Origin: Macrocystis pyrifera
Lineage: Eukaryota > Sar > Phaeophyceae > Laminariales > Laminariaceae
Assembly (NCBI GenBank): GCA_031763025.1
Contig: JASSKH010000010.1
Span: 310,001-374,000 of the forward strand
Direction of reading: 5' to 3'
Length of the DNA stretch: 64,000 nt
Shown here: piece after piece, positions 1 to 11,179 of the stretch
Layout: every line of letters starts with the position of its first letter
Numbering within the stretch: position 1 is the first letter of the stretch
Notes under the pieces: model-generated
The model's input: the letters and a program-made list of their open reading frames with translations, nothing else
What the model was told of the DNA's origin: nothing
Databases searched by the model: none
Translations under genes and position numbers: made by a program

Positions 1-1565
1 TGAACACAAGCATGGCGGGTGGAAGACGTCACTCATTGAGTTCGACCGAAGGCGACATTCCACGGAGAAGCGTTTCTTGAAAGTGTAGCAGGAAGCAGAT
101 CAGATGATCTCTGCTCTTAACAGTGTCGATGCTTGAAGTCGTGCGCGTATTGGTCCAGAGATGGCGCAACCTACAGGGATACTTTACACATATACTACAG
201 AAATAATTTGGGCTTCGTTTTCACATCACAAACCGCGCTCTTGGTCAAGAAAAACCAGATGTCACCCATCAACTCACCGAACGAAGCCAATAGGCCCCGG
301 TAGATGCCCAGCGGTGGAAGCGAGATGCCCAGGGTGTACGTGCCTCCACCGCAGATCCTGCGCACGTCCACACTCGCCCCCCCCCTCCAGTCCCTCCCGC
401 CCACCCCTCCCGCCCCGCCCCGCCCCCCACTCCTCCCCCACCTCCCGCCCCACCTCCCCGGCCGCTGATAGCACCACCCCCGCGTCCGTTCCTCATCGCG
501 AAGATGCCATCGGCAGAAGGGCGGACAGATACGCCCCTCGGGACCATGCTGATGTTCACCTGAGCGAGATCAAGTCACCAGACGATAAGGCACCCCCTAG
601 CCGAGCACTACACGCTACAGAAGGCACGGGTAGCAGGCGTAAGCACTACCTCATGTCGTTGGTCCAGGATGACGCTTTACGGCCGCTACTGGAACGCAGT
701 AAATACAATACCATTTGAGCAAGCATAGGGTGTTTATCCGCTCAGGAGATATCTCGGAAGACATTAGTAGGGCATGGTCTCAAGCACGGGAACGGCAACG
801 GCATCAGACCCAAAGAAATCAATCCTACCTGCAACACAACTCAAAAACCGAATTCCAACACGGCCCTTCGACGAAACTACGGTTACTACTGGCGAGGCAC
901 GTCACGCTTCGGAGATGTGCAAGTGTGCTGAGCCAAGAAGGCGTATCACTATAAGCAGTGCTAGCGTTCGTTGGCAAAAGCTTCTCTTCGTAGAGGGGTG
1001 CGTGAGAGCTTCACTATATATCTATTGACATTCGCCTGTTTGTTTGTGTACGTGGTATGTCATACCTACGTTGGTTTGTGGGTATTGCATCTGGCGGGAC
1101 ATGCTTAACGTCGGTTCGAGATTTGAGGAATACCGATTCAACCAAATAATACGGATTCTACAAAAGCGGGAGAGCGAGGGAGAGCTCCCTGTCCTAGCTT
1201 CATGTTTCATTGGCACCGTTGCTGGTGCGGGTGGGATGGGTAGCCATGTCCGTATCAAAGCCCAATTCATTTATCAAGACGAGAAAGTAGTGACAACAGC
1301 AGCGACGGCTCAATCCCACCCCATCCCATCCCATCCCATCCCATCTGCTCTACCGACCGAGTATACCTGGGGCGGCTTCCGCAGGACAACAGTCCTGTAC
1401 CGGCTGGTGGCGTCTTCCACAGCCGAAGGCGGAGGCACCATCGCGGCGAGGGCAGCGACCGGGTTTCCTGGTGTCAGCAGTGGGCACACGATTGGTGAGT
1501 GGCAACAGGGGGCTGAGACACTACAGCGGTCGGCACACGATGGTGAGCGTTTATCAGGGTGATAA
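1..1565 (+). repeat. 1.57-kb tandem array unit A1
   Basis: First unit in view of a head-to-tail array (period 1565-1571 bp). It holds, left to right: a GC-rich C-tract block (365-470) that reads as a glycine-rich frame on the minus strand; a conserved 99-bp block (829-927) flanked by minus-strand CAG/GT splice-like dinucleotides; and a (CCCAT)n microsatellite (1319-1345). The glycine-rich minus-strand frame that is intact in A2 is shifted here: the 278-559 block is 282 bp long instead of 3n+1. No coding function is recognised. Confidence 0.95.
829..927 (-). CDS. Candidate 99-nt exon in array units (A1 shown)
   Basis: On the minus strand CTTGGCTCAG precedes and GTAGG follows a 99-nt block that is open with one leading and two trailing bases: LAHLRSVTCLASSN, then SFVEGPCWNS, then ELCC. 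The same length and both border dinucleotides recur in all ordinary units (2401-2499, 3963-4061, 41579-41677, 43152-43250, 44724-44822) and in relic D (38273-38371). The D peptide differs mostly conservatively (V/M, V/I, S/C). A short form, PCW-x5-LCC, sits at 5509-5552. The opposite strand is also open and about equally conserved, so the strand is not proven. Splicing directly into the acceptor at 559 would meet TGA at once. Confidence 0.35.
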
Positions 1566-3133
1566 TGAACACAAGCATGGCGGGCGGAAGACGTCACTCA
1601 ATGAGTTCGACTGAAGGCGACATTCCACGGAGAAACGTTTCTTGAAAGTGTAGCAGGAAGCAGATCAGATGATCTCTGCTCTTAACAGTGTCGATGCTTA
1701 AAGTCGTGCGCGTATTGGTCCAGAGATGGCACAACCTACAGGGGTACTTTACACATATACTACAGAAATAATTTGGGCTTCGTTTTCACATCACAAACCG
1801 CGCTCTTGGTCAAGAAAAACCAGATGTCATCCATCAACTCACCGAACGAAGCCAATAGGCCCCGGTAGATGCCCAGCGGTGGAAGCGAGATGCCCAGGGT
1901 GTACGTGCCTCCACCGCAGATCCTGCGCACGTCCACACTCGCCCCCCCCCCCCCCGTCCCTCCCGCCCACCCCTCCCGCCCCCGCCCCGCCCCGCCCCCC
2001 ACTCCTCCCCCACCTCCCGCCCCACCTCCCCGACCGCTGATAGCACCACCCCCGCGTCCGTTCCTCATCGCGAAGATGCCATCGGCAGAAGGGCGGACAG
2101 ATACGCCCCTCGGGACCATGCTGATGTTCACCTGAGCGAGATCAAGTCACCAGACGATAAGGCACCCCCTAGCCGAGCACTACACGCTACAGAAAGTACG
2201 GGTAGCAGGCGTAAGCACTACCTCATGTCGTTGGTCCAGGATTACGCTTTACGGCCGCTAATGGAACGCAGTAAATACAATACCATTTGAGCAAGCATAG
2301 GGTGTTTATCCGCTCAGGAGATATCTCGGAAGACATTAGTAGGGCATGGTCTCAAGCACGGGAACGGCAACGGCATCAGACCCAAAGAAATCAATCCTAC
2401 CTGCAACACAACTCAAAAACCGAATTCCAACACGGCCCTTCGACGAAACTACGGTTACTACTGGCGAGGCACGTCACGCTTCGGAGATGTGCAAGTGTGC
2501 TGAGCCAAGAAGGCGTATCACTATAAGCAGTGCTAACGTTCGTTGGCAAAAGCTCCTCTTCGTAGAGGGGTGCGTGAGAGCTTCACTATATATCTATTGA
2601 CATTCGCCTGTTTGTTTGTGTACGTGGTATGTCATACCTACGTTGGTTTGTGGGTATTGCATCTGGCGGGACATGCTTAACGTCGGTTCGAGATTTGAGG
2701 AATACCGATTCAACCAAATATACGGATTCTACAAAAGCGGGAGAGCGAGGGAGAGCCCCCTGTCCTAGCCTCGTGTTTCATTGGCACCGTTGCTGGTGCG
2801 GGTGGGATGGGTAGCCATGTCCGTATCAAAGCCCAATTCATTTATCAAGACGAGAAAGTAGTGACAACAGCAGCGACGGCTCAATCCCATCCCATCCCAT
2901 CCCATCCCATCTGCTCTACCGACCGAGTATACCTGGGACGGCTCCCGCAGAACAACAGTCCTGCACCGGCTGGTGGCGTCTTCCACAGCCGAAGGCGGAG
3001 GCACCATCGCGGCGAGGGCAGCGACCGGGTTGCCTGGTGTCAGCAGTGGGCACACGATTGATGAGTGGTAGTGCAGGGGGCCGAGATACTACAGCGGTCG
3101 GCACACGATGGTGAGCGTCGATCAGGGTGCTAA
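1566..3133 (+). repeat. 1.57-kb tandem array unit A2
   Basis: Second full unit of the array, nearly identical to A1 and A3. Its C-tract block has a length that keeps the minus-strand glycine-rich frame open through both flanks (see the candidate exon at 1843-2131). The conserved 99-bp block lies at 2401-2499 and the CCCAT microsatellite at about 2886-2911. Confidence 0.95.
1843..2131 (-). CDS. Candidate glycine-rich exon in array unit A2
   Basis: Minus-strand block read as VNISMV, then SADGIFAMRN, then a glycine-rich run of about 40 residues, then TYTLGISLPPLGIYRG and a phase-1 end. The left border on the minus strand is CTCGCTCAG (acceptor-like). The right border is TTCG followed by GTGAGT, a consensus donor kept in A4 (ATCG) and D (CTCG). 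Across A2, A4 and D the flanking peptides stay alignable, for example ADG(I/V)(F/L)A(M/T)RN and GIY(R/H), with an in-frame 9-bp indel after MV. Against coding: difference positions between A2 and A4 show no clear codon periodicity, and five of eight other units are out of frame. No family is recognised. Confidence 0.4.
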
Positions 3134-4659
3134 TGAACACAAGCATGGCGGGTGGAAGACGTCACTCAATGAGTTCGACTGAAGGCGACATTCCACGGAG
3201 AAACGTTTCTTGAAAGTGAGGCAGGAAGCGGATCAGATGATCTCGTCTCATAATAGTGTCGATGCTTGAAGTCGTGCGCGTATTGGTCCAGAGATGGCGC
3301 AACCTACAGGGATACTTTACACAGATACTACAGAAGTAATTTGGGCTTCGTTTTCACATCACAAACCGCGCTCTTGGTCAAGAAAAACCAGATGTCATCC
3401 ATCAACTCACCGAACGAAGCCAATAGGCCCCGGTAGATGCCCAGCGGTGGAAGCGAGATGCCCAGGGTGTACGTGCCTCCACCGCAGATCCTGCGCACGT
3501 CCACACTCGCCCTCCCCCCCCTCCAGTCCCTCCCGCCCACCCCTCCCGCCCCGCCCCGCCCCCCACTCCCCCCCCACCTCCCGCCCCACCTCCCCGGCCG
3601 CTGATGGCACCACCCCCGCGTCCGTTCCTCATCGCGAAGATGCCATCGGCAGAAGGGCGGACAGATACGCCCCTCGGGACCATGCTGATGTTCACCTGAG
3701 CGAGATCAAGTCACCAGACGATAAGGCACCCCCTAGCCGAGCACTACACGCTACAGAAGGCACGGGTAGCAGGCGTAAGCACTACTTCATGTCGTTGGTC
3801 CAGGATTACGCTTTACGGCCGCTAATGGAACGCAGTAAATACAATACCATTTGAGCAAGCATAGGGTTTATCCGCTCAGGAGATATCTCGGAAGACATTA
3901 GTAGGGCATGGTCTCAAGCACGGGAACGGCAACGGCATCAGACCCAAAGAAATCAATCCTACCTGCAACACAACTCAAAAACCGAATTCCAACACGGCCC
4001 TTCGACGAAACTACGGTTACTACTGGCGAGGCACGTCACGCTTCGGAGATGTGCAAGTGTGCTGAGCCAAGAAGGCGTATCACTATAAGCAGTGCTAACG
4101 TTCGTTGGCAAAAGCTCCTCTTCGTAGAGGGGTGCGTGAGAGCTTCACTATATATCTATTGACATTCGCCTGTTTGTTTGTGTACGTGGTATGTCATACC
4201 TACGTTGGTTTGTGGGTATCGCATCTGGCGGGACATGCTTAACGTCGGTTCGAGACTTGAGAAATACGGAGTCAACCAAATATTACGGATTCTACAAAAG
4301 CGGGAGAGCGAGGGAGAGCCCCCTGTCCTAGCCTCGTGTTTCATTGGCACCGTTGCTGGTGCGGGTGGGATGGGTAGCCATGCCCGTATCAAAGCCCAAT
4401 TCATTTACCAAAACGAGAAAGTAGTGACAACAGCAGCGGCGGCTCAATCCCACCCCATCCCATCCCATCCCATCTGCTCTACCGACCGAGTATACCTGGG
4501 GCGGCTTCCGCAGGACAACAGTTCTGCACCGGCTGGTGGTGTCCTCCACAGTGGAAGGCGGAGGCACCAGCGCGGTGAGGGCAGCGGCTGGTTTGCCCGT
4601 TGTCAGCAGTGGGCACACGATAGTGAGCGTTTATCAGGGTGTGCGAAGTACTACATCAA
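3134..4659 (+). repeat. 1.57-kb tandem array unit A3
   Basis: Third unit. The first two thirds match A1/A2, while the last third (about 4240 onward) carries substitutions shared with the corresponding place in copy B unit B3, so the array was already graded in divergence before the large duplication. The minus-strand C-tract frame is broken (block 3411-3695 is 285 bp). The 99-bp block lies at 3963-4061 and the CCCAT run at about 4447-4471. Confidence 0.93.
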
Positions 4660-5545
4660 TGCACACATACATGGCGGGTGGAAGACGGCGCATCCTGAGT
4701 TCGACTGAATGCGAGACACTTGCTTGAAACTGAGGCAGCAAGCGGATTAAGCGACCTCTTCTCTTAACGGTGTCGACGCTTGAAATCGCGCGCGTGTTGG
4801 TGAAGGACTGGCGCAACCTACAGGGTTATTTTACGGTCAAACAACAACCAGTGGAGCTCCGTATTCGTATCAGCAATCGTGTTCTTGTCAGGGAATACGA
4901 GGTTTCATCCACCAACTCACCGATCGAAACGCAACGGTCTCGGTAGATGCCCAGGGGTGGGAGCGAGATGCCCAGAACGTACGTCAGTCCATCGCAGATC
5001 ATGTGCACGTCCACACTCCCCCCCCCTGACCTTCCCCCCCTTCCCTTCCTCCCCCCCTCTCCCGCCCCTCCCGCCCCTCCCTCCCCTCCGGCCCCTTCCC
5101 CCTCTCCTCCCCGCACGCCGATGACATCACCGTTGCGTGCGTTCCTCGTCGCGAGGACGCCATCGACAGGAGGGTGTACGCCCCTCAGGTATTCCCGGAC
5201 CATGCTGATGTTCACCTGAGCGAGATAAAAACATCAGACGATAAAGTATCCTCCAATGGAGCAGTATATGCTACAGTAGGTACGGGTAGCAAGTGAGCAG
5301 TACGTCGTGTCATTGGTCCAGGATTTGCACCTTACGGCTGCTCGTAGAACACATCAAATGTTATATCACCACCTAAGCGCAAAGCACAAGGGTGTTTGTC
5401 CGCACAGGAGATATCTCGATATATATTATTAGGGCATGAGAACGAGCACGGCAACAACTATCCCACCCGCCATGGCAACGATATCAGACCCAAAGAAACC
5501 AAGCCTACCTGCAACATAACTTAGAATTCAAACTCCAGCATGGCG
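4660..5545 (+). repeat. Divergent terminal array unit A4 (partial)
   Basis: The array ends in a strongly diverged, truncated unit. Alignable blocks are the GGCGGGTGGAAGACG start, the CGCAACCTACAGGG block, the TAGATGCCCAG block, the C-rich tract, the GATGTTCACCTGAGCGAGAT block and the AGGAGATATCTCG block. Homology stops near 5545, where single-copy sequence with a coiled-coil exon begins. The minus-strand glycine-rich frame is intact here (4921-5215) despite many substitutions. Confidence 0.9.
4921..5215 (-). CDS. Candidate glycine-rich exon in divergent unit A4
   Basis: Homologue of the A2 block: VNISMVREYLRGVH, VDGVLATRNAR, a Gly/Glu-rich middle (GGEGEGAGGEGG), then MICDGLTYVLGISLPPLGIY. 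The length is 98 codons plus one base, so both halves stay in one frame although the nucleotide sequence has diverged substantially from A2. The acceptor-like CTCGCTCAG and donor-like CG/GTGAGT are both kept. Without splicing, the open frame would run on to 4826. Function unknown. Confidence 0.42.
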
Positions 5546-5552
5546 ACAACAG
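5509..5552 (-). CDS. Small candidate exon following the coiled-coil exon
   Basis: A 44-nt minus-strand block after GCACGTTCAG and before GTAGG. It reads LLSPCWSLNSKLCC plus two bases, in phase with the preceding coiled-coil exon (0 to 0) across a 123-nt intron. It is the truncated homologue of the array's 99-nt block (shared PCW-x5-LCC). This would make the array a duplication of the 3' end of the coiled-coil gene. Copy B is at 46275-46318. Confidence 0.4.
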
Positions 5553-5675
5553 CTGAACGTGCGCCAGCGTGTTTTGTTCGTTGTTTTTCTGGTAGGAAAG
5601 ACAAGCTGAAAGACGTGCGACGACTGCTCCACCGCATGTCACCCCAGTTCATCCTACCCGAACCTACTGATGTAC

Positions 5676-5845
5676 CTGCGCCTGGTCCACAGCTCTGCGT
5701 AGGTTGTGGATCTCTTCCTCCATGACGAAAACCTGCTGCCTGTGCCTCCAGGACGCGTTGAGCGCGTTCTGCTCGGCGATTCGGTTCGCATCCTCGAGCT
5801 GGATGGCCCTCTCCCTCAGCCTCCACACATCCCTCTGAAGGTAGG
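5676..5845 (-). CDS. Coiled-coil exon next to the array (copy A)
   Basis: Minus-strand exon of 170 nt between a pyrimidine-rich acceptor (CCTCTTCCCCGTCC...GGGCAG) and a CAG/GTACAT donor. It has two leading bases and then 56 codons. The peptide opens YLQRDVWRLRERAIQLEDAN, has a central NASWRHRQQVFVM and ends MEEEIHNLRRAVDQAQ. Heptad spacing of L/I/V among charged residues suggests a parallel coiled coil. It ends in phase 0, which matches the next block at 5509-5552. Copy B is at 46442-46611. No named family is recognised. Whether it joins the Gln-rich gene 5.2 kb upstream on the same strand is unknown, although that gene is also coiled-coil-like. Confidence 0.6.
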
Positions 5846-5989
5846 CTGCCCGAACATCGCGTGAGGACGGGGAAGAGGCCAAAATCAAAAGCATAACCGG
5901 ACGATAATAGGTGTGGAGATTTCGAGCAGAGAGCGGAGGGCAAGGCCTGAAAACGAGCATGGACGCCACATACTGCTGACGCTGACCCA

Positions 5990-7880
5990 AATACGAGCTT
6001 CGACGAAATACTCGATCTCACACCTGAGGTGCGTAAAACAAAATAAAACCAGATATTAGTTCGCAGGGTTTTACATGTCGACGAATAACGTGAGACTAAA
6101 CAGGTGTTATTCTACGCTAGAGAGACCTGCTGCAACCCTGCGGAGGGTGACCGAACCGTGCATTTTTCCATGTCTCTTTTCGTCCAGCGCCATACCCTGA
6201 CCCAAATCCATACAGGAGTAGACCTTATCTACCCCCTGACCCTTCCCCGGTTTCTGCATTTGCTCTTCTCTGATCGCGCATCGCGTTTGGTCGTCCCCAA
6301 AGCTCCCCTCGCCGACCTGCGCCAAACTGTGGTGTACTTACTCGCGCCGAGCGATTACCACGTGATGTATGTATCGCCGACGTTGTCCGCTGTCTAAACG
6401 TATAGATGCGCGTCACGTCCCCCGAGAACAAGTCCGACGACAAGGGGATTTGGACCTACTGGCTGTAAGATCGAGACTACCCATGGTCTGCTGGTCCATT
6501 GTTGTAAGGTATCGCGGTTCGCCTGTAAGCCACCGGGTTGATCGGTTCTTCACATCCATGCAGTGAATATCCCGAGTGTAGAGCAGTCAAGATAAAATAT
6601 TTCAGGACTTAAGAGCGGCCGAAGTGGTATGTCCCGCCTATACCAAAAGCTGTACATTTCCCACTACGGATAAGAGCATTGTGTACTGCTGTAGTTAAGA
6701 GCGCTTGTTTCGGCTTGTCGTCGCGTGCTCTTAACTCGGGCTACCCACCGCGGTAATGATGTGTACCAGACATATGAGTATATGAATGCTATCGTACCCG
6801 ATCTGAATCAACCGCAGGCTGTGTGCGTCTATCAGCCTTCAGCGATGCCAACCAAACCAACTGGCCTGCACAGGAGGCCTGCCCCAACATGACTCGGAAC
6901 CTCAGTGTGATACGCGACCTCGTTGTGTTTGATGGATTGATGGTTGAATTGATTGATGATCGTCCGTTCCAATCTTGTCGTTGCCATCCCTGCTTGATTT
7001 TTACGCAATTGACCCAGGACCACAGAGCGATAGCCCCTACCCCCCAACCCACTTCGGTCTTTGCCTATCATCTTCATCGCGCGTCGGGTGTAGCACTCCC
7101 TAATCCCTACGTAGGTACGCGCGCTCGTCGGATTTCCCTCGTTAAAAACGTACCGTATCTGTCAACAACGCTGCCATCCAATCGTATTGCTATTCTATTT
7201 GCCATCCTCAACAATGTGCAGCGCTTGTTCCAATCATACCATCCACCTCTAAAAGGGAAACTACTGTAGAATCGAATGACTTCAAGTATGAAAGATGCTA
7301 TCAGTCAGACTTGATTACTTGACAAAATATCATGCGATGATACTCTTGTTCATCATACTGCAGGCAATAAGGTAATACCGCAACGTAGTGGTCACACTGC
7401 TCTTCATACATAACTACAAGGCGCTTCGCTCAGGAAGGAAAAGCACATAAAATTATGCGAAGCGGACTGAGGTCCATGATGGATAAATATAGTTTGTTCA
7501 TGACTGCTGTAGTCGCAAACGGGCGACTTGATAATGCCAAGAGTCCCGCCGCCATGCTTCAGGAGAAAACAGCTCTGACGCCACATACGCTTCGCGTCGC
7601 GGTCGGTTTTCCGCTACGCTCGCTCACATGTCGTACGTACGTACATACCCCAGGCAGGGTACTTATTTTCTTCGTTCGATATGCTCTGTTTCTTTACTCG
7701 TATGTACGAAAGATAAAGCACAGCACGGCACAGCAGCACAGCAAAAATATAATGAAGATGAAACCGAAAAATTCTGGAAGAAAAAAAATCCACGTCCCCT
7801 TTCGTGTAATAATTTCCTGCCTGATTGGAACACCATACACCGGTCAAAAAGAAAAAATAAAAAAAAAAAAAAAAATAAAA
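5990..7880. other. Anonymous sequence between the coiled-coil exon and the TIR element (copy A)
   Basis: No convincing gene. One GTAAGT donor-like site lies on the minus strand near 6350 after an open stretch (DLFSGDVTRIYTFRQR), but a 4-bp difference between A (GTATGTATGTATCG) and B would break its frame. Copy B is 46756-48635. Homopolymer A runs near 7855-7875 differ in length between the copies. Confidence 0.6.
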
Positions 7881-7899
7881 CAGCAGAGCTTCTCCCTCA

Positions 7900-8090
7900 G
7901 CCTCGTACACCGCCCGCCCCTCTCGCAACGACCTCGCCACCGATTCGGTCCGGGCAAAGCTTCCCTTACTCTCTGCCACAGTGAGCCCCGTCGCCCGCCT
8001 CGCGTGAGGCCCGGTGCTCACCGTGGCCGTGGTTCGCCAGCTCGACAATGTTGGTGCTCAGCCTGGGCCTACCTGCCTCTTTGAGCTTCA
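7900..8090 (-). CDS. Possible GC-rich exon
   Basis: Minus-strand GC-rich stretch with several exon-like features. Near 8070 a CCCAG acceptor-like site is followed by an open frame (RLSTNIVELANHGHGEHRA) ending at a GA/GTAAGG site near 7977. An alternative frame (TVAESKGSFARTESVARSL, then EGRAVYEAEGEALL) is open through the GTAAGG. Which frame is used, if any, cannot be told. Copy B is at 48658-48848. No family is recognised. Confidence 0.25.
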
Positions 8091-8157
8091 AGCCCGGTCG
8101 CAAAAATAAGCACCGCTTGAATATTATCTTGCAATCCCGAACGACCCTTATAAACTC

Positions 8158-8451
8158 GTGGATTATCGATCAGAAACACAAATGGAGGCCAGGCAGAGCC
8201 CATTCATGCTTCCCTCGTGCCTCGAGGCACACGCGACGCCTAGCCACGAAACCGGCGACCACGCTCCTGGCAATCCCCTCTCTACCGGCCACCATCCGCC
8301 GACACCCGCGCCGGCGCCGGATTCACCCGCGATGCCGTGCTCCGAGTACACGCACGCACACGAAACGAAAGAAGAAAAAAGGAAAAAAGGACTGAAAGTG
8401 CCAAGAGAAATTGGAGAAAACAAAGACCCGCTGGAAAGGTCCGGCAAGTAA
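8158..8451 (+). CDS. Possible small ORF, 97 codons
   Basis: Plus-strand ATG-to-TAA frame starting MDYRSETQMEARQ, with a proline-rich middle and a lysine-rich tail (KEEKRKKGLKVPRE). It is identical in copy B (48916-49209), but the whole region is nearly identical, so this is not evidence of selection. The minus strand is also open here. Low support. Confidence 0.2.
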   Translation: MDYRSETQMEARQSPFMLPSCLEAHATPSHETGDHAPGNPLSTGHHPPTPAPAPDSPAMPCSEYTHAHETKEEKRKKGLKVPREIGENKDPLERSGK

Positions 8452-8788
8452 TAAAAGGAGGCGATTCCCAAGTGGGAGCTCTGAGAGGCCAAGGATGTAC
8501 CAACCGAGCACGCTCAGAGATCGAGATATCTATAAGTAGTTATATGCCAGTTTCGTGTGTGCCAGGTATGTATAAAGAAAGAGTCGCGACCTCGGTAAAG
8601 GTACATGCCTAAATGCACACGCTTGCACACCTCGGATCGCTCATGATCTACGTAGGTCATCTTGTTCCTCACCTGCCGTTGTGAGAGGTGGTGCAGGATC
8701 TGTCTGCATACTACAGACCCCACCGAGGAAACATGTGCTAGATCATGCAAAATGTACCGGTCCCACCCGGCAACATGAGCTACAGTGG

Positions 8789-9386
8789 TAGAGGTGTTAC
8801 CCGACGAGTACCCGTCTTGAACGGATACCCGCTAACTTTATGAAACAAGTACCCGGGTACTCGCGAGTCTTTACGACCATTTTGGGCGGGTACCCGGGGG
8901 TACCCGTTTAACGGCGGCTACCCATGCAACACCCGAGTACCGGTCTAAAAGCCGGGTACCCTAGTGTCCGTGGCCCAAATACGCGGAGAATTTGACGTGT
9001 TACTCGTGCCCCTGACGGGCATTAGCAAGCCGGGTTATACTCGCGAGTACCCGGGTAACTGGCAAAAGGGTAACACGTCTATAATTGGATGGTGTGACAT
9101 ATGAGGCATGAGACAGTTTTTCTATCTTGAAGGTATTTCTTCGAGATTATGTACCTAATACTACCCAGGGGACGTGATTTAGGGGACGATAAGTTGCGAT
9201 CTCCGGGATTTCCAAGGTAAATCAACGAGAACCTGGGTACCCGGGTACTCGTTTAAACCGGGTACCCGGGTAACCGCGACCCAAATACTAGGCAAGTATG
9301 CAGTGTTACTTGTACCCGTGGTGGTATTAGCAAGCCGGGTAGTACTCGCGAGTATCCAGGTAATTGGCGAAAGGGAAACACCTCTA
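8789..9386. mobile_element. TACCCGGGTA-rich TIR element (copy A)
   Basis: The outer ends TAGAGGTGTTACCC and GGGAAACACCTCTA are inverted repeats. A second right-end-like sequence (GGGTAACACGTCTA) sits at 9069-9082, so the region looks like one complete element (8789-9082) followed by a partial second copy. The interior is crowded with near-palindromes TACCCGGGTA, GGGTACCCG and ACTCGCGAGT. There is no coding capacity, which suggests a non-autonomous DNA transposon. Copy B is 49545-50141. Confidence 0.6.
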
Positions 9387-9504
9387 CAGCAGATACTACA
9401 AGATCAGGCGTAGTGGTTATTTCTTGGTTGATGTAGGCATGAAGCGGGAATCGATAATCTACCCGAGGTGGACACTTGGTATTTACGAAAGAACAGCTGT
9501 GAGA

Positions 9505-10335
9505 TCGAGGATTTGGTCGAAACTCATCTTTGCAAGCTGTGTGTGATACTTCGATCGCGCGTGCTACGGGTTTTTACATGGCTTCATGCAGGAAATACAG
9601 TCGGTAGATGAGGAAAACAAAATCTGAAGCTGCAGAATTTAAGGAGTGGGTGTGCCTATATTTTGGGAAAAAATAAACATCAACATCGAGGTTGCACGTA
9701 GCTTGTCACGAGTGGGCTATCTTTCCGAGGTGTATTTCATACCGGGTATTACTGTTTATCAATGTATGTATTTGGATACCATCATCATCACTGTTACTGC
9801 TGACAGCATTAAATAAAAAGGATACCTGGTATGTGTCTATATTTTGGATATTAATAGAAGAAGCTTAACTGGGGCGTGCGAGGACCAAATTCCACTGACG
9901 GGGCAGGTGGAGACATGTAATTGTTACCGGTATTATTAATTTGTGACTTTTGAATAAATGTGCATTGATTTTTCGCCCTAAAACGGACACGATGTTGATA
10001 AACAATACCATGGTATACTACAATCTGAAATCCATTATTTCGTCGAAGCTCATATTTCCAAGCCGTGTGTGATAATAAGATCGTGCGTACTGCGGATTTT
10101 CCTTACGAAGCAGGCGGATACAGTGTACTTCGTATTGGAGATATTTGAGACTATTTTGAATTGATGTACATCAATTATTTTCGCCACGAGCAAAACAAAA
10201 AAAGAAAAAGGGGGGAAGAGGGGGCACACGATATCGATAAATATGCCCCAAAAGCTATGAGAGCGAGGTCGAATCTCATTATTTCAAAGTGTGTGTGATT
10301 ACAAGATCGTGCGTGATTCAGATTAAATATATATA
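9505..10335 (+). repeat. Degenerate three-copy repeat (copy A)
   Basis: A block with the pattern GTCGAA.CTCAT..TT...AAG..GTGTGTGAT.....GATCG.GCGT recurs at about 9505-9600, 10034-10130 and 10265-10330, with strong divergence and unequal spacing. The AT-rich sequence between the blocks shows no genes. Copy B is about 50270-51100. Confidence 0.6.
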
Positions 10336-11016
10336 TTTATAAAAATGAAAAACAAAAGCTATTATGTCATGTCATGTACTTGGCCCCTGCCTTTTTCTGT
10401 TTTGGATTTTGACCCCCTCTTTCAGCAGGTGTTTCTGACAATAACATTGTCTGTGACGGCTAGGCCTCACTACGAGGCGTGGGGAAATCTATAACCTCAT
10501 TTTGTTGTTTCGAATAGCCGCATCATCGACCTCCCTTCCCGGTCGTATTCAGAACTCCGTTATCATCAGTTGACCGTTGTATGGTCTGCATATACGACTA
10601 TCCAGGGTGGGCTAATGTAATATGATATAGTATCGGGGTTGTGAGATGGCCCGTAGTATCAAAGCTCTGAATACTCCCGGGGCTCTGAAGTTTCCCTTGC
10701 AGTACAATGGTTAGGATAGCCGAGAGGAGAAGAGTAGACAAGCGCCCGAAGAATCCTCGGACAGGAGTCTTTACCAGTCTAGCGGATTAATAGAAGGAGA
10801 GCAGAGTGGGCTTGATGCCTTGAATCAAGCCCCCATCGAATCACTCTCAACAGCTCCTTTCTCTTTCTTCATGAAGAGGAAGGATACGACAACAACACAA
10901 AAAGAAGCTTCCTGAACAAGAGAAGCTGCCTTCTTCCTAGCCAGTGCAGATTGTTCCTGCATCCCATTGTACTTGTGACAATGAACAAACATAGCAATAA
11001 AACCGTCCGCCCTTAC

Positions 11017-11085
11017 CCTCGTTATTTGCAGCCACCCTCAGTTCCGCTCTTGCGACCCGCAGACCCCTCTCCAGGTCTTCTACCC

Positions 11086-11179
<94 letters not shown>

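Noticed and set aside
161..718. 185-186-codon plus-strand ORFs starting MAQPTG in several array units
   Set aside because: They translate the C-rich tract as a Pro/Ser/Arg run. They are truncated or frame-shifted in other units (104 codons in A2, 158 in B1) and have no counterpart in A4 or D. Better explained as a by-product of the GC-rich tract.
7830..7880. Length differences of A runs between copies as evidence for separate evolution
   Set aside because: Homopolymer length is the commonest sequencing error and was not used to compare the copies.
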